From positions 1 to 7,496 of the forward strand of contig NZ_LSJA01000390.1 in the NCBI RefSeq assembly GCF_001556515.1: 7,496 nt of DNA, written 5' to 3'. The position numbers and the translations under genes are program-made. The stretch comes from Caulobacter sp. CCH9-E1. GTDB lineage: Bacteria; Pseudomonadota; Alphaproteobacteria; Caulobacterales; Caulobacteraceae. The first letter of the stretch is position 1. Each line of letters opens with the position of its first letter. Of this stretch, positions 5,968 to 7,496 are shown piece by piece. The notes under the pieces were generated by a model, which saw only the letters and a list, made by a program, of their open reading frames with translations, ran no database searches and had not been told where the DNA came from.

Positions 5968-5994
5968 CCAGGAACGTTCCTGGTATGGCGCCAT
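5968..5994. promoter_or_regulatory. Tandem palindromes, probable operator for the secreted-protein gene
   Basis: CCAGGAACGTTCCTGG (5968-5983) is a perfect 16-bp palindrome. One base later ATGGCGCCAT (5985-5994) is a perfect 10-bp palindrome. The pair ends 28 bp before the plus-strand start codon at 6023, so it lies in the promoter or 5' leader. A protein dimer site is one reading; as RNA the first dyad would fold only with strain because it has no loop. GGAAC recalls the -35 of EcfG-type stress sigma factors, but no CGTT at the right spacing follows. The regulator is unknown. Confidence 0.5.
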
Positions 5995-6022
5995 GCGGCG
6001 TCCCAGGCTCGGAGAAACCACG

Positions 6023-6472
6023 ATGTTGACCAAGATGTTCGCCGCGACCGCAGCGCTCTCGATGCTGGTCGGCGGCTCGGCCATCGCCCAGTCCAAATCT
6101 TCCGCTGCCGTCGGCCCCCAGCAGCCGATCCCCTACTCGCAGCTCAACGCCTACATGAAGGCCTCGCCGAAGGTCCGGGCCAGCAAGGACTGGTGGGCCG
6201 GCTCGTCGACGGCCGCCACCGGCATGTCCACCGACACCTCGGCCACCGCGCCAGCGGCCAGCACGATGAGCGGTTCTTCGATGAGCTCTTCCATGGGATC
6301 GTCGAACTCGACCGGCATGTCGGTGAACCCGCCGACCCCGGACTCGTCCAGCATGCCCTCGACCCCGCCGACCGACGGCGGCGTGCAGCCCAACGGCTCG
6401 ACCCTGCCCAACCCGGCGACGCCCACCGACCCGATGGGGTCATCGACGGCCACGCCGCCTCAGCCGAAGTAG
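6023..6472 (+). CDS. Secreted Ser/Thr/Pro/Met-rich protein of unknown function
   Basis: This 149-residue protein has an N-terminal signal peptide: Lys4, a hydrophobic core, then AIA before Gln23. No lipobox Cys is present, so it is likely released to the periplasm or outside. Residues 31-60 form the only globular-looking patch (PIPYSQLNAYMKAS, then KDWWAGSS). From 61 to the end it is low-complexity: Ser, Thr, Pro, Gly and Ala, with Met recurring in SSM/TGM contexts (68, 82, 87, 91, 99, 111, 138). The tail is probably disordered. No known domain is recognised. The start at 6023 has GGAG 8 nt upstream; a start at 5993 would add ten residues ahead of the signal peptide and is disfavoured. The gene is monocistronic, divergent from the dehydrogenase and convergent with the RTX gene. 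Repeated Met might suggest metal binding, but this is speculation. Confidence 0.8.
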   Translation: MLTKMFAATAALSMLVGGSAIAQSKSSAAVGPQQPIPYSQLNAYMKASPKVRASKDWWAGSSTAATGMSTDTSATAPAASTMSGSSMSSSMGSSNSTGMSVNPPTPDSSSMPSTPPTDGGVQPNGSTLPNPATPTDPMGSSTATPPQPK

Positions 6473-6482
6473 ACCAGAACTT

Positions 6483-6507
6483 CCGGGACGGCCCAGCGCC
6501 GTCCCGG
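6483..6507. terminator. Strong hairpin between convergent genes, candidate bidirectional terminator
   Basis: CCGGGACGGC (6483-6492) pairs perfectly with GCCGTCCCGG (6498-6507) around a 5-base loop. It sits 10 bp after the secreted-protein stop and 2 bp after the stop of the facing RTX gene. Position and stability suit termination for both, but neither strand has a T-run after the stem, so it may instead protect 3' ends. Confidence 0.6.
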
Positions 6508-6509
6508 CG

Positions 6510-7496
6510 TCAGGCGCCGCCGAAGATGAAGTCGGGTTTGTAGTAGCCCTTGGCCGGATCGAGGATGTCGACCGCGAACGGCGCGGAGCCGTCGGCCAGG
6601 TCCGTCAGCCAGGCGTCGTTGGACCGGACCATGACGCCCAGATCGGCCTTTTGCGCCTCGGCCAGAAGCCATCCCACCATGGCCGCCTTGGTTCCGACGC
6701 CATTCGGACCATCGCCGCCGTAATAGGCGAAGTAGTCGGCGCGGCTGTCGATCAGGGCGTGGGTTTTCTCATCGGTCGGCGTCGCGCCGAAGATGGTCTT
6801 GTAGGCCGCCTTGGCGGCGTCGAAGAGGCTCAAGGCGCCGTACTTGGCCGTGAAAGCGTCCTTGCCCTCGCCGTTCTTGCCCAGGTTCACCGCGAAGTTG
6901 ATGTAGCGGTTTTCGAGGTTGAACGACTGGTAGTAGGCGCTGTTGAGGTTGTTGGGGTTATAGCTGGTGGGCGAGACGAGATAGCTGAAGCCGGGCTGGG
7001 TTGGGATAGCGCCTGTGAAGAACAGATAGGCCAGCGAGGCCACGGAAGTTGTCTTCCCGGCTATCCGGATGATCTCGTTGATTACGGCTGGCGTTGAGGC
7101 GTTCGTCTCCATGAAATCGGTGACGTCATTATACGGGCCGGTAAAGTAACTACTTCTGGCCTGCTGGAACAGAATGGAGCTGAAGGCGGTCGCAATCTCG
7201 TTGGTGAAGGCCGGTCCCAACGAGACCCCGCGGTCTGCGAAGGTCAGATAGTCGATATTCCTGAGCGTATCGGTTCCATCCGGACCCGTGACGATCCACG
7301 AGCCGTCGGCCTGCTTTGTCCAGCTGTAGTCCCGAGCATAGCCGAAATAGGCGGCTCGGTTCACCCCCGCTCCGCCGTCGATGATGTCGTCGCCAAGCCC
7401 GCCTTGCAGGTAGTCGTCACCGTCGTCGCCCCAAAGGCGGTCGGCGCCGTTGCCGCCATAGAGGGCGTCATTGCCAGCAGCTCCGTGCAGGAGGTC
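6510..7496 (-). CDS. RTX-type calcium-binding surface protein with an RsaA-like C-terminal domain (5' end outside window)
   Basis: The frame is open to the right edge; only the last 328 residues are visible, with no stop before the edge. Residues about 5-44 are RTX nonapeptides (GGNGADRLW, GDDGDDYLQ, GGLGDDIID), which bind calcium outside the cell after type I secretion. Residues about 50-92 are a common post-RTX module (DGSWIVTGPDGTDTL, then LTFADRGV). Residues about 95-318 match, in my recollection, the N-terminal anchoring region of Caulobacter RsaA: LAYLFFTGAIPTQPGFSYLV, then LNSAYYQSFNLENRYINFAV, then LTDLADGSAP near the end. In RsaA that region binds lipopolysaccharide and lies before the RTX part; here it follows. 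It could also be classed as DUF4214-like. A GTG at 7364 is internal to the RTX repeats and is not the start. Parts of this domain look less GC-rich than the neighbouring genes. Surface attachment is inferred. Confidence 0.88.
   Translation of the reverse strand, partial: DLLHGAAGNDALYGGNGADRLWGDDGDDYLQGGLGDDIIDGGAGVNRAAYFGYARDYSWTKQADGSWIVTGPDGTDTLRNIDYLTFADRGVSLGPAFTNEIATAFSSILFQQARSSYFTGPYNDVTDFMETNASTPAVINEIIRIAGKTTSVASLAYLFFTGAIPTQPGFSYLVSPTSYNPNNLNSAYYQSFNLENRYINFAVNLGKNGEGKDAFTAKYGALSLFDAAKAAYKTIFGATPTDEKTHALIDSRADYFAYYGGDGPNGVGTKAAMVGWLLAEAQKADLGVMVRSNDAWLTDLADGSAPFAVDILDPAKGYYKPDFIFGGA

Noticed and set aside
5971..6001. EcfG/SigT-type promoter (GGAAC-N16/17-CGTT)
   Set aside because: GGAAC is present, but no CGTT lies at the required distance; the nearest CGTC is about 22 bp away.
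5863..6096. Minus-strand 77-codon frame across the divergent intergenic region
   Set aside because: It overlaps the signal-peptide coding region of the secreted protein and has no domain or convincing ribosome site.
7364..7364. GTG as the start of the RTX protein
   Set aside because: The same frame continues upstream through perfect RTX nonapeptides to the window edge, so the true start is outside.

Overview
The window is GC-rich alphaproteobacterial chromosome, most likely from Caulobacter. Three things point there: the order of the methionine genes, a subclass B3 metallo-beta-lactamase resembling C. crescentus CAU-1, and a surface protein whose C-terminal domain resembles the N-terminal domain of the Caulobacter S-layer protein RsaA. 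These are family resemblances from memory; no database search was run. Coding density is high and no gap exceeds 300 bases.

Layout. Positions 1-150 hold a large nested inverted repeat, probably an intergenic repeat of the genus. Positions 169-4026 are one minus-strand operon, transcribed right to left: sahR-like ArsR/methyltransferase regulator, metF, B3 metallo-beta-lactamase, then the homocysteine-binding half of a split metH. Each of the three junctions is a 4-bp ATGA stop/start overlap, so translation is probably coupled throughout. A perfect 20-bp palindrome sits 4 bp before the regulator's start codon and is the likely operator. Upstream, also on the minus strand, are a VOC/glyoxalase-fold protein (4070-4444), a 66-residue protein of unknown function (4542-4742), and a D-2-hydroxyacid dehydrogenase (4825-5784).

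The segment 5785-6022 is a divergent promoter region with two neighbouring palindromes. It leads on the plus strand into a secreted Ser/Thr/Pro/Met-rich protein (6023-6472). A 10-bp-stem hairpin separates this gene from a convergent RTX gene (6510-7496, minus strand) whose 5' end lies outside the window.

How the genes fit together. The operon covers methyl transfer in the methionine cycle: MetF makes 5-methyl-THF and MetH passes the methyl group to homocysteine. A SahR-type regulator would sense S-adenosylhomocysteine and adjust supply. The exported metallo-beta-lactamase inside this tightly coupled operon is the odd member. The right side of the window encodes exported or surface proteins. 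The most notable points are the operator and apparently leaderless start of sahR, the lactamase within the methionine operon, the split metH, and the RTX protein with an RsaA-like domain at its C-terminus.
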